Shown: piece after piece, positions 21,578 to 29,917 of the stretch
Layout of the letters: each line of letters starts with the position of its first letter
Numbering within the stretch: the stretch's first letter is position 1
Virus record (IMG/VR): IMGVR_UViG_3300034418_007362
Span: 1-47,632 of that record
DNA: 47,632 bases
Source of the DNA: a virus
Direction: 5' to 3' (one strand)
Translations under genes and position numbers: made by a program
The notes under the pieces: model-generated
The model's database searches: none
What the model was told of the DNA's origin: nothing
The model's input: only the letters and a program-made list of their open reading frames with translations

Positions 21578-24500
21578 TCAATGAGAGATATTACCAAAAG
21601 ATTTCCATTCGTTTCCTGTGGTATAGACCCATCCAATAGTACCACCATTTTCTGGAGTTACATTAAAGACGACATCTCCAACTGTTCCAGCATTTGTTGG
21701 GGTAGCAATACCAACCGTATACTTTCTAGAGATAGTCTGCTCACCTTGAATTAACAAGGAGGAAACCTGAACACCTTTCATTGATGTTGAAGTAATCTTT
21801 TCATTGAATAGGACTGGACCATCAAATTCCGAGACAATATCATTACTTGGTCCACCCTCAACACGAATTGAACGAGTAATATTTGCTTGTAGTGGAGTCA
21901 GAACATCAAATCCAGTGTTAATATCATCCTGACCTACATCTTGACCAGTGATTGTTGGGATTGGTGCATCAACAACCTCTTCCTTACCAGTCGCAGAACT
22001 TACTCTCTTGTTTCCAATGTAAAATTCACCAGCATCATTCATACCAGTATAGACAACCAATCCACCATTTTCTTTGGATGATTGTGCCAAGAACTTCTCT
22101 CTTACATTCAGAGATCTATTTTGCTTTGATGGAATTGAAGTCGAATAGTTTCCTGGACCAAAACCAACATACTCAAAAGTATGACCAGATGCTCTAATAA
22201 ATGAGTTTCTTCTAAGTTCAATTGGAAGAACACGGATTCTCTTAACAACAGATCCATTAACGTGCATTTTTCTTCTAGTTCCAAGAACTCCACGGAATAC
22301 TCTGAGAGAATCGCCAGGAATAACTGAACGCTTAATTCTTACAATTTCATCATCAATCAGCAAGTAATCACCTATCTGGAAGTTGATATTGTCAGAGTTA
22401 GTTACGCTTATATTGTCATCCGTCATGTTTCCAATTGAAACAGATAGAGTGGTTCGAATATCTCCATATGGTGGAGTAAGTCTTCCACCAATATTCTCAT
22501 TTTCTTCTGTAAGATTTCCACCATTTGCACGGATGTTAAGAGCATCAGTTACTGCATATACCTCTCCAGTCAATGGAGGAGCATAATTTCCAATTCCAAG
22601 ATTAACACTGAAGGTATTTAAGCTTTTAATTTCTCCAATTGGAACTCTTTGATTATAAACAGATTCATTTGCACCAGCAATTTCAATACCATTTCCTACC
22701 TGATAACCATGAGAAATTGTTGTTGTTACTGTTGCTATTCCAACAGATGGATCATATTCAATGCTACTTACTGGAATTGCTTGATCGTTTACATAAGCAG
22801 AAGCAAATGCTGTTGCTGCTGGTCCAAGTCCAGTTGGATTAAGTGCTGCTGCTGGAATATCTTCAAATGATTTTACATCAACTCTTGTAGTATCGCCAGT
22901 TGTAACTCCAACAACACGATAGTTATTATTGTATCCGTCAAATGCCTTTATAGGAATACCTGCCAGACTTACGAGACTATTCTCATTGCTATAAATCGAT
23001 GTTACACTTACAACACCAACGACATGATTGGCAGAGGTTGTAACACCAACAATTGCAAGAGTATTACCAATTCCATATGCACTTCCTCCGTCCATAATCT
23101 CGACAGAAGCAATTGTGCCACCAGTTCCAACTTTAATCTTTGCTGTTGCGTGTTTGCCTGTAACTGAATTTCCAATAGCAACTAGTTTTGCATTATAGAA
23201 ATATTCAGTTCCTCCACCACTACCATAGTTTGCACCAGCACTAACAATACCAACCTTTTCAACTCTATTCAGTCTGTGCTCATTCTTATAGTAAATTGTA
23301 TGTGAAGTTGTTGAAGTAGATACGATATCAGTGATACCAGCACCAACACCAATTGCCTGCAATCCTTTATCAAGTGCTTCTCTACTTACACTATCTCTTG
23401 GATCACTTATAACAACCTCTCCAATTGGATTTGGGAGTGCAAATGAAACAGATGATTTTGGATCTGAGTTTGCATTGTCCTTATCAAGTTGTGGATAGAA
23501 ATTGATAATTGGTTGAGAGAATTTCAATCCAGTAAATGGAGCAGCTTTTGGTCTATTTGAATTGTTGATTAGTAGGATGTGGTACACACCATCCTGTTGT
23601 CCCTCAATATATTCTTTAAATTGTTTTGAACGATAGATTGAGAATGTTTCTTTATAGTCTTTTTGAATAAATCTTGGAAGATTTGTGTCTCTTTGTGATG
23701 TGTTGTTGGTAAATGTTCCTGGATCTGTTGTAATACCAACAGAGAAGTGTTTTGCACTCGAAATACCAACGACAGGATAGATGCCGTTAAATCCACTTGC
23801 ACCAGCACCAACTGTGTTGTTAGTACTCTTAATGTTCTTCAGTTCAACATATGCTCCTATTTGAAGATAATGTGGAATTTCGGTTTCAATATTTGCAGTC
23901 CCTAAACTCCAATCAGCACCTGCAATAAAGTTGAACTTACGAATCTCGGTTGGATCAGAAAGTGTTGCTGTTGTATCTGGGAAATACTTTTGAATAATTG
24001 ATGTAGTAAATCCAGAAGTGTTGCTGCTATCTTGAAGAACAAAACCATCAATAGGAGGTCTTGCATTTACAGCCTCTTTTGGAATTACGTAACGAATTCT
24101 GTAGACACTATCGATTGCATTTCTATTATCTTGTATCCTAGTGAAGAAAGTTCTTGGAGTTGCTGCACCAATGCCAGATACACCAGCACTTGCAATTCTA
24201 GGATATAGAGTATCTGATTCTTCAGTTGATGTGTTTATGTACCACTGGTTGAAAGTTGTATCAAACTGGACTGGATGTCCAAGTTCTCCAGGTCTCTTAT
24301 CAACAACTCTACTAACAATTTCGATAGTTCCTCCAGAATTGTTATATGTAACTGAAGCACCCGCAAATGCATCATTAAGGTTTGCTGCAAGTTTAATCTG
24401 CGATGTACTTGTAATTCCAGATCCACTAGCAATTACATGGTAAATTTTATTGTTTTTCAATCCATCTGGAATCTGACCAGTGTTAGAATAAACTCTTACA

Positions 24501-26455
24501 GATTCTCCATCGAAGAAATTATGATCTTCTGTGAGTGTAATTATATTATTAGTAATGCTATTGATTCCCGTAGGACTTTGACCAACTACGGATACTTTAT
24601 TTGCAGTTATATCAGACGTTGAGTGTGAAGGGACCGGCATTGTAATACGTGCCGAAAACTCACTTGTAATTCCTGAAACTGTTAGAAGTGCTTTGAGTCT
24701 ATCGCTAGCATTTGAACCAATAGAAAATCCCTGAATGATATTTTCTGGTGCAACGTCTGGATTTGTTTCGTTGAACAGATATAAGTGTCCAGATAAACCT
24801 ACACCAACAGTTCTAGATACGTCAATCGATGTAAACTCAATATTGATTGGATTATTAGGTTCAATAAACTTTGGCGGAATGATGTGAGTAATATTTCCGA
24901 GGTCATCTTGTGGGAATGCTGTGTTCCTATAACCTCTTGAAATCAGTGCTTTTGCACCAAAGTTAGAGTTTGAGTTTGTAACTGATTGGTCTCCACCAGA
25001 TTCTGCAACGAAGTGCTCGGCATATCCAATCGCAAAGACAGAAACTAGTTGAAGGATTGCATTATTACTACATCTGATGTGGAAGTTTTCAAATTCTGGT
25101 TTGTAAACTGCTCTGGAATCTGTGTGGAGATTTTCATTTCCAGGAACATTTCTATCTTCGTATTGTCCAGTTATAGAGTTATACTTTACAAAAGCATCAT
25201 CATCTTTTTGAAGACCAATTCCAGTGAATTGAGCTACAACCATGGATTTAAATCCACTTGCTCTTCCTCCATCAGCATCAAGTCCACACATACCAAAGAC
25301 AGATCTCAATGAGATATTAAAGATATATGGTGACGCAGAAGTAACAGTATCAACGCTAATGTTTAAAGTTGCACCAGAAACTGATGGAAGTGGATTGATT
25401 GGAGCACTCTGAACACGATATTTAATTTCAGTTGAACTAACTACATCTCTAACAACAAATTGACCATCATATCCAGTTGAACCAACTCCTTCAATGCGAA
25501 TTGGAGTATCAACATCAAGACTAGAAACACTTCTAGCAAGAGTTGCAGTAATTTCATTGCTGGTGATAACACCATCACCTGCCTTAATACTTGTAATTCC
25601 AACTTCTTCACCAAGAGATCCAACGATTCTAAATTCGTCAACCTTTGCTTGAATGTCTACCTGAGATGATGGGAAATCTGGAGAAATGGGACGACCACTT
25701 GCTATACCATATGCAACACCAACCTTCTCATAATACATATCAAGATCAGTTCTTTCACTAGAATATGTTAAGAAGGTATCTTTAATATCAACAGCATTTA
25801 CACCATCAGCATACTCAAAGCATGTTAATTTGTGGTGGGAATAGTTTGGAACGAACTCATTTGACGCATAATCACCATACACAAGTCCATTTGGATCGCC
25901 ATCAAATATAGAAAACTGCCAGAGATAGGTTGTTCCGGTCAGACGGAAGATTGCAGTTCTTTTAATATTAGAATTATTTGATTTTGGAACATATAATGGT
26001 CTAATTCTTGTCTTTCTTAAATCATAACCAACAATGGATGTTCCCCTTGGAACAATAACTCCACCATGTATGCTATTGAATTTATAAAGAATATTATCTT
26101 TTGAATTTAAACTAAGTTTACTCTTATTATCTAACTCTAATGACTCATTTTTCTGCAAACCAGATCTTTCAAAGTATTGATTTGCTCCCGTAGGAATGTA
26201 TCCAGGACGATTATCTACGTAATGGTCTCCTGGATACAAGAAAATGGTGGTCTTACTAAACCTATCATTTTCTTCACCAGATTGATAAGAGAATCTTGCT
26301 GCTTCAAGCAATGCTCTCTGAATCGTTCTAAAAGGTTTTGCAAGTGAATTACCTTGGTTCTCTATGCTATCTGTTGCATCTCTATCGCTAGGATTAACAT
26401 AAAGAATGACACCACGATTATTCTTAAGAAAATTATCCAGTCTACTAAGACCCAT
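21578..26455 (-). CDS. Very large virion structural protein (1625 aa)
   Basis: A 1625-aa protein that starts MGLSRLDNFLKNNRGVILYV. Residues 17-130 (NPSDRDATDS..G.SLAKPFRTIQRALLEAA) look like the N-terminal cap and first turns of a pectate-lyase-like beta-helix. The long middle is made of small beta domains (repeats of the kind FDGESVRVYSNTGQIPDGL, SVGTGG). The C-terminus (GTVGDVVFNVTPENGGTIGWVY) ends like a fibre tip. Similar proteins occur in cyanophage virions, but their exact place is not known. A CATAAATA late promoter lies upstream. Confidence 0.75.
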   Translation of the reverse strand: MGLSRLDNFLKNNRGVILYVNPSDRDATDSIENQGNSLAKPFRTIQRALLEAARFSYQSGEENDRFSKTTIFLYPGDHYVDNRPGYIPTGANQYFERSGLQKNESLELDNKSKLSLNSKDNILYKFNSIHGGVIVPRGTSIVGYDLRKTRIRPLYVPKSNNSNIKRTAIFRLTGTTYLWQFSIFDGDPNGLVYGDYASNEFVPNYSHHKLTCFEYADGVNAVDIKDTFLTYSSERTDLDMYYEKVGVAYGIASGRPISPDFPSSQVDIQAKVDEFRIVGSLGEEVGITSIKAGDGVITSNEITATLARSVSSLDVDTPIRIEGVGSTGYDGQFVVRDVVSSTEIKYRVQSAPINPLPSVSGATLNISVDTVTSASPYIFNISLRSVFGMCGLDADGGRASGFKSMVVAQFTGIGLQKDDDAFVKYNSITGQYEDRNVPGNENLHTDSRAVYKPEFENFHIRCSNNAILQLVSVFAIGYAEHFVAESGGDQSVTNSNSNFGAKALISRGYRNTAFPQDDLGNITHIIPPKFIEPNNPINIEFTSIDVSRTVGVGLSGHLYLFNETNPDVAPENIIQGFSIGSNASDRLKALLTVSGITSEFSARITMPVPSHSTSDITANKVSVVGQSPTGINSITNNIITLTEDHNFFDGESVRVYSNTGQIPDGLKNNKIYHVIASGSGITSTSQIKLAANLNDAFAGASVTYNNSGGTIEIVSRVVDKRPGELGHPVQFDTTFNQWYINTSTEESDTLYPRIASAGVSGIGAATPRTFFTRIQDNRNAIDSVYRIRYVIPKEAVNARPPIDGFVLQDSSNTSGFTTSIIQKYFPDTTATLSDPTEIRKFNFIAGADWSLGTANIETEIPHYLQIGAYVELKNIKSTNNTVGAGASGFNGIYPVVGISSAKHFSVGITTDPGTFTNNTSQRDTNLPRFIQKDYKETFSIYRSKQFKEYIEGQQDGVYHILLINNSNRPKAAPFTGLKFSQPIINFYPQLDKDNANSDPKSSVSFALPNPIGEVVISDPRDSVSREALDKGLQAIGVGAGITDIVSTSTTSHTIYYKNEHRLNRVEKVGIVSAGANYGSGGGTEYFYNAKLVAIGNSVTGKHATAKIKVGTGGTIASVEIMDGGSAYGIGNTLAIVGVTTSANHVVGVVSVTSIYSNENSLVSLAGIPIKAFDGYNNNYRVVGVTTGDTTRVDVKSFEDIPAAALNPTGLGPAATAFASAYVNDQAIPVSSIEYDPSVGIATVTTTISHGYQVGNGIEIAGANESVYNQRVPIGEIKSLNTFSVNLGIGNYAPPLTGEVYAVTDALNIRANGGNLTEENENIGGRLTPPYGDIRTTLSVSIGNMTDDNISVTNSDNINFQIGDYLLIDDEIVRIKRSVIPGDSLRVFRGVLGTRRKMHVNGSVVKRIRVLPIELRRNSFIRASGHTFEYVGFGPGNYSTSIPSKQNRSLNVREKFLAQSSKENGGLVVYTGMNDAGEFYIGNKRVSSATGKEEVVDAPIPTITGQDVGQDDINTGFDVLTPLQANITRSIRVEGGPSNDIVSEFDGPVLFNEKITSTSMKGVQVSSLLIQGEQTISRKYTVGIATPTNAGTVGDVVFNVTPENGGTIGWVYTTGNEWKSFGNISH

Positions 26456-26483
26456 GATACTTTAACACTACATTCCGTTGGAT

Positions 26484-26491
26484 TATTTATG
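26484..26491 (-). promoter_or_regulatory. Late promoter CATAAATA
   Basis: Minus-strand CATAAATA lies about 28 nt upstream of the 1625-aa virion gene. Confidence 0.65.
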
Positions 26492-26494
26492 TTC

Positions 26495-26584
26495 TTAATG
26501 AATCGTGGATAAAATAATCTCGGTATAAACTTCAACCGTAGAAATAGCAGTTAGAGTAACAAGGAATAGAATAAAATTTTTCAT
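26495..26584 (-). CDS. Possible 29-aa membrane peptide
   Basis: A 29-codon frame, MKNFILFLVTLTAISTVEVY..., that is a single hydrophobic segment with one Lys ahead of it. Its ATG overlaps the TGA of another tiny hydrophobic frame (ATGA). It is short enough to be chance, but the coupling and the shared membrane character make it worth recording. It could be a membrane-active peptide. Confidence 0.3.
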   Translation of the reverse strand: MKNFILFLVTLTAISTVEVYTEIILSTIH

Positions 26585-26667
26585 TCTAGATCAGTGGATA
26601 GTGAATGTATAATGAATACAATAAACATGATAAAAGCTATGAACAGAGTTGTGTTAGAACATCTCAT
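26581..26667 (-). CDS. Possible 28-aa membrane peptide
   Basis: A 28-codon frame, MRCSNTTLFIAFIMFIVFII..., almost wholly a membrane segment. A TATAAT box (26687-26682) lies 14 nt upstream of the ATG, so the transcript would be nearly leaderless. The ATG lies within the imperfect dyad AGAACA-atgaga-TGTTCT, which could hide the start. It overlaps the next tiny frame by ATGA. Confidence 0.3.
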   Translation of the reverse strand: MRCSNTTLFIAFIMFIVFIIHSLSTDLE

Positions 26668-26681
26668 TGTTCTACTTGTAG

Positions 26682-26687
26682 ATTATA
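26682..26687 (-). promoter_or_regulatory. Putative -10 box TATAAT
   Basis: Minus-strand TATAAT in an AT-rich context (GTGTATAATC), without a clear -35. It lies just upstream of the two tiny membrane-peptide frames. Confidence 0.35.
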
Positions 26688-26726
26688 CACTATCTATAAA
26701 AAAATAAGTAAAACTACCTATAAATG

Positions 26727-26900
26727 TTAGCATTTACTCATAAGATATTCTACCGTATTTGCGATATCTTCCATTGCTGGACGAAGTTCTTCTCTCTGCC
26801 CAGAATGTTGTTCTAGTTTTGTTTTTCCATTATCAAATTGTTCACAGAGAGTCCATCTCCACTGACCCATATTTTTAGAGTACCAAAGATTAATTTTCAT
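26727..26900 (-). CDS. Small hypothetical protein (57 aa)
   Basis: A 57-aa protein, MKINLWYSKNMGQWRWTLCE..., with an aromatic first half and a helical second half (GQREELRPAMEDIANTVEYL). The ATG overlaps the stop of the 64-aa gene upstream (ATGA), which supports coupled expression. It resembles small single-domain proteins with a beta-hairpin plus helix. Function unknown. Confidence 0.55.
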   Translation of the reverse strand: MKINLWYSKNMGQWRWTLCEQFDNGKTKLEQHSGQREELRPAMEDIANTVEYLMSKC

Positions 26901-27091
26901 TTAATACCCAACTCCTTATAGATCTCCCCTTTAACTTGATCTTTCAACTTGCTAGACATTTGTTTGAGTTTTGCCTGCTGGGTTACGTTATCTCGGTCTT
27001 GAACTTCCATCGCCCTTTTCTTATCACCAACAGCAGCAATCTGCTCTCTTCTTTTATCGATGTCTTCTTTAAAATGATTGAAAGTTTTCAT
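26897..27091 (-). CDS. Small coiled-coil protein (64 aa)
   Basis: A 64-aa highly charged protein (MKTFNHFKEDIDKRREQIAA..., QAKLKQMSSKLKDQVKGEIYKEL), predicted to be a continuous helix. An AATAAATA late promoter lies 14 nt upstream, so it is expressed late, possibly as a virion or assembly component. It is coupled to the next 57-aa gene. Confidence 0.6.
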   Translation of the reverse strand: MKTFNHFKEDIDKRREQIAAVGDKKRAMEVQDRDNVTQQAKLKQMSSKLKDQVKGEIYKELGIK

Positions 27092-27104
27092 AATACTTTC
27101 TGAC

Positions 27105-27112
27105 TATTTATT
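27105..27112 (-). promoter_or_regulatory. Late promoter AATAAATA
   Basis: Minus-strand AATAAATA lies between the tRNA-Thr gene and the 64-aa coiled-coil gene. Confidence 0.5.
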
Positions 27113-27119
27113 TTTTTAA

Positions 27120-27193
27120 AGCCCCCAGCGAGGATTTGCACCCGCGACTGCCGCTTACAAGGCGGCTGTTTTAACTACTACAACTATGGGGGC
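27120..27193 (-). tRNA. tRNA-Thr (anticodon UGU)
   Basis: The 7-bp acceptor stem GCCCCCA/TGGGGGC closes a cloverleaf with the anticodon stem GCCGC/GCGGC and the loop CTTGTAA, giving anticodon TGT. The T arm (GCGGG/CTCGC) contains a G-U pair and appears to have an 8-nt loop, slightly irregular. CCA is not encoded. It reads ACA, a codon favoured by AT-rich phage genes over a more GC-rich host. Confidence 0.85.
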
Positions 27194-27201
27194 GGTAGAT
27201 T

Positions 27202-27209
27202 TATTTATT
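27202..27209 (-). promoter_or_regulatory. Late-promoter-like AATAAATA upstream of tRNA-Thr
   Basis: Minus-strand TATAATAAATAAATC immediately precedes the tRNA; it contains both a TATAAT and an AATAAATA, so either early or late transcription is possible. Confidence 0.4.
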
Positions 27210-27223
27210 ATAACATAAACAAA

Positions 27224-27820
27224 TTATTTGTCAATAGACCTGTAATAATCTTGTTTTGCCTTCTCTCTTCTTGCTACCCTACCATTCCCCTTATTTTTTG
27301 CTTTATATGTGGGGGTTTGAGAATGGCAATTTGGACATAGGAGAGAAAGATTGTCTTCTTGATTATTATATGCATTACCATCAATGTGTTCTAGTTCCAG
27401 AACTATTGGTTTATTCATCCAATCAACTATACCGCAGTTCCAACATCCACTCTTCTTTTCTGATAGATATCTTTTAACTAAGGATTTTCCCGGATATATT
27501 CCAGTCTCTTTCCATAAAGATAAATTAACTTCATTTTTATGTGCGTGCTGACACTTTGTGCTACAATATGTAGATTTTTTTGATTTGCATTCTACTCCAC
27601 AGACTATACAATTCGGTTTTGCTGCTGCTCTTCTTTTATTGCTATAAGATACAGAGCAACTTGAACTACAAAAAACATTTGTATTTCTTTTTTCGTAAGG
27701 AATCGGACTACCACACTCTTTACAATGCTTTGGGGAAGTTAAATACTTTTTAATATTTTTTTGTCTTTCATTTCTTCCCCACTCCTCCATTGCCTCTTTA
27801 TGACTATTAGATGTGCCCAT
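27224..27820 (-). CDS. HNH endonuclease with two N-terminal zinc ribbons
   Basis: A 198-aa protein. Residues about 32-58 (CKECG...CSSSC) and 70-92 (CIVCG...CSTKC) are two Cys4 zinc fingers for DNA binding. Residues about 125-175 form the HNH domain: CWNCG, then LELEHIDGNAYNN, then LLCPNCHSQT, with catalytic His in LEHID. The tail is basic. I choose the ATG at 27820, not the TTG four codons upstream. A perfect TATAAATA lies 23 nt upstream. It is a free-standing homing-type enzyme inserted next to tRNA-Thr, a common landing site for mobile genes. Confidence 0.85.
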   Translation of the reverse strand: MGTSNSHKEAMEEWGRNERQKNIKKYLTSPKHCKECGSPIPYEKRNTNVFCSSSCSVSYSNKRRAAAKPNCIVCGVECKSKKSTYCSTKCQHAHKNEVNLSLWKETGIYPGKSLVKRYLSEKKSGCWNCGIVDWMNKPIVLELEHIDGNAYNNQEDNLSLLCPNCHSQTPTYKAKNKGNGRVARREKAKQDYYRSIDK

Positions 27821-27843
27821 TGTATATATCAAGTGCTTATTAT

Positions 27844-27851
27844 TATTTATA
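27844..27851 (-). promoter_or_regulatory. Late promoter TATAAATA
   Basis: A perfect late-promoter octamer, 23 nt upstream of the HNH gene. It suggests that this endonuclease is made late, as are several T4 homing enzymes. Confidence 0.65.
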
Positions 27852-27859
27852 ATACAGCT

Positions 27860-28138
27860 CTAATCTTTTGGCAACAGTTCTGGATTCTCTAAATCTAATT
27901 CGTTAAAGCAGGGGTGACAGTCCTCTAGCATTAAGTAAACTGATGAGTGGTATATGTCTTCATCAGTCCATATTTTCTTATGTTCCGCGATCTCTTGAAT
28001 TATATCGGGTTCAAGTTCATCCTCTGGAGGTAGGGTATCGAATGTATAAGGATACCCATTGATTGCATACATTAAAACTGGAAATTGAATCCCTTCGGAT
28101 TGGTAGAGGCAATAGAATTGTTCTAGTCTGAACTTCAT
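27860..28138 (-). CDS. Acidic hypothetical protein (92 aa)
   Basis: A 92-aa acidic protein, MKFRLEQFYCLYQSEGIQFP..., with PPEDELEPDIIQEIAEHKK and three Cys. A strong ribosome binding site (AAAGGAG) lies 5 nt upstream of the ATG at 28138. It sits between the tRNA-Leu and the HNH gene. I do not recognise it. Confidence 0.65.
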   Translation of the reverse strand: MKFRLEQFYCLYQSEGIQFPVLMYAINGYPYTFDTLPPEDELEPDIIQEIAEHKKIWTDEDIYHSSVYLMLEDCHPCFNELDLENPELLPKD

Positions 28139-28201
28139 CGCTCCTTTCCATTTTTAGTTATTTAGATTTGTTTTTACCACAATAAGTTTGAACCCGTAAG
28201 G

Positions 28202-28282
28202 TGCCGGTGAAAGGACTCGAACCTTCACTCCGTACGGAATATGTTCCTAAGACATACGTGGCTACCATTACACCACACCGGC
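28202..28282 (-). tRNA. tRNA-Leu (anticodon UAG)
   Basis: Acceptor GCCGGTG/CACCGGC with discriminator A; D arm containing GTAATGGTAG; anticodon stem TATGT/ACATA with loop CTTAGGA, so anticodon TAG; a long variable arm (TCCGTACGGA hairpin) typical of class II leucine tRNAs; T loop TTCGAGT. CCA is not encoded. It reads CUA and related Leu codons. All parts fit a functional tRNA. Confidence 0.93.
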
Positions 28283-28315
28283 ATACAGATACTATACTAA
28301 GTATCTGCCTTTATG

Positions 28316-28720
28316 TCAACCTCCATCAACCTGACAACCGACCAATGCACCACCAACAATACCTAGAGGAATTGCCCAGATACGACCATCTCCACGGGAA
28401 AGTGCAGCACCAGCACCACCACCAGCAATACCTCCGAGAATACTACCTTCAATGCATGAGTTATCATCTACATTGGATGAGTTTGTTCTGGGATGATATG
28501 TTGGTTGATTATACTTTTTATTTGGTCTTTGGCAGGGAATTTCTTTTTTCTTTGTAAACCTGCGAACATAACCAGGACTTTCTCTCGTGCCTGGAATATA
28601 TTCTTCTCGATATACATCTTTGTAACATTTCACGTCTCTGGAATAACCAGAACGTCCTTTAGCAATAGCATTGCCTGGAAGTAGAAGAATAGCCAGTAGT
28701 AGTAGGACTGATGTTTTCAT
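28316..28720 (-). CDS. Secreted glycine-zipper protein (134 aa)
   Basis: A 134-aa protein with a clear signal peptide (MKTSVLLLLAILLLPGNAIA, cleavage after AIA about 20). A basic, Tyr/Cys-containing middle follows (DVKCYKDVYREEYIPG...CQRP). The C-terminal domain (about 88-134) is a glycine zipper: GSILGGIAGGGAGAAL...GIVGGALVGCQ, as in the 17-kDa-antigen/2TM family of outer-membrane-associated proteins. It would be exported to the periplasm or outer membrane of the host, perhaps altering the envelope for lysis or superinfection exclusion. The start overlaps the stop of the upstream gene (ATGA). Confidence 0.75.
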   Translation of the reverse strand: MKTSVLLLLAILLLPGNAIAKGRSGYSRDVKCYKDVYREEYIPGTRESPGYVRRFTKKKEIPCQRPNKKYNQPTYHPRTNSSNVDDNSCIEGSILGGIAGGGAGAALSRGDGRIWAIPLGIVGGALVGCQVDGG

Positions 28721-28947
28721 TTTTCAGAAACGATAGGGTTTGCATAGACTAGTTCATCTGTAAGGTAATCTCTACAGATCGTCAGCAGTTCCATAAAATG
28801 ATCCACTGATTCACAATCTACGATTTGTTCTGTTCCCTCATTAGAGTACAAATAAAACCGACGAGATGATGTATCTACAACACATCTGGTCAAGTACTCT
28901 TCATCTTCGGATTGAATGTGGAGGAATTTTTTGTCTTTGTTGGACAT
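28717..28947 (-). CDS. Hypothetical protein (76 aa)
   Basis: A 76-aa protein, MSNKDKKFLHIQSEDEEYLT..., with beta strands (RRFYLYSNEGTEQIVDCES) followed by a helix (VDHFMELLTICRDYLTDEL). It is coupled by ATGA to the secreted glycine-zipper gene. Upstream a small CCCA..TGGG hairpin precedes a TATAATAAT box (about 28965-28985), probably its promoter. Function unknown. Confidence 0.6.
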   Translation of the reverse strand: MSNKDKKFLHIQSEDEEYLTRCVVDTSSRRFYLYSNEGTEQIVDCESVDHFMELLTICRDYLTDELVYANPIVSEK

Positions 28948-29014
28948 TTTGTTTTTGCTACCTGATTATTATAACCCACAAATGGGTGGAATGGGGAGTC
29001 AGTGTGCCAGTTCC

Positions 29015-29878
29015 TTAATAGGACCCACCATCAAAGTCTCCCTCAATAGTGATATCACCGATAAAGTTGGAAACATTAGCTGAGACACCTTCACCAATGA
29101 AGTTAATGGTTGAGACAAAACCAACTGGTGCATCTTCATATTGTACCAATATTGTATTGCCAGAACCAAAACCAGCACTGTCAGGATCATTGTCATCAGC
29201 ACTTGGAGGATCAGTGAAGAATCCACCATCGAAGTGTTCATCATATTCATCAACAATAATCTCTGCAATTTCATTGGCAACAACTACTGTGAGTCCTGTG
29301 CCCGTGAAGTTCATAGTTGTCACAATTCCAAGAGGTTCATCTTGGTGTTCAATAAACAGTGTACTGCCGCCACCAATAATATTATTCGTAATATTGGTTA
29401 TTGATGTTATCTCATCAACGGTGATCGTTCCAATTTTATCAGTGACAGATGCTGAAATTCCATCACCTGTAAAGTTCAGTGTTGTAACAATCCCGATAGG
29501 AATATTGTCATCTCGAATAAACAGTGAACTACCACCACCAACAGGATCACCACCACTACCTTCATTAGAAGGAAGAACTGTAAAGTCATAAGAATCAAAT
29601 GGACCTTCAGCAGTCTCACTAAAAATGTTTGTTACTGATGCTGAGATTGTATATGTTTCTGCGTCTACTAAATTGTCAAAGAATGTTGATGCAATACCAA
29701 CTACAGCAATATTGTCATTCATTTTCTCAGTAAAAGTAAATCCCGCAAAGGAAACTATTACTGATTGAGTATTTTCAATAAGCGTGCTTTTGACATTTAT
29801 TACTTGATCTGTGACTCTTTCATCAAACGATAAAACACGACCGAAACTTGGAGTAATAGTAATTGTTGGTTCGGCCAT
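29015..29878 (-). CDS. Virion structural protein with three beta repeats (287 aa)
   Basis: A 287-aa protein. Residues 1-105 form an Ig-like or beta-sandwich domain (MAEPTITITPSFGRVLSFDE...FTVLPSN). Three repeats of about 60 aa follow: (S/T)LFI..D..P.GIVTT.NFTG.G....V....G.I.VDE. The same unit appears near the end of the 1530-aa and 904-aa fibre proteins (QDDATNVGTAGTINFGDNI), so it belongs to the same fibre system. A late promoter AATAAATA (29910-29917) overlaps the end of the upstream gene. Probably a small fibre or decoration protein. Confidence 0.7.
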   Translation of the reverse strand: MAEPTITITPSFGRVLSFDERVTDQVINVKSTLIENTQSVIVSFAGFTFTEKMNDNIAVVGIASTFFDNLVDAETYTISASVTNIFSETAEGPFDSYDFTVLPSNEGSGGDPVGGGSSLFIRDDNIPIGIVTTLNFTGDGISASVTDKIGTITVDEITSITNITNNIIGGGSTLFIEHQDEPLGIVTTMNFTGTGLTVVVANEIAEIIVDEYDEHFDGGFFTDPPSADDNDPDSAGFGSGNTILVQYEDAPVGFVSTINFIGEGVSANVSNFIGDITIEGDFDGGSY

Positions 29879-29909
29879 GTTTTAACCAGAGATAGTCTGC
29901 ACTTAACTT

Positions 29910-29917
29910 TATTTATT
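29910..29917 (-). promoter_or_regulatory. Late promoter AATAAATA
   Basis: Minus-strand AATAAATA lies 32 nt upstream of the 287-aa gene and overlaps the stop of the 253-aa gene. Confidence 0.55.
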
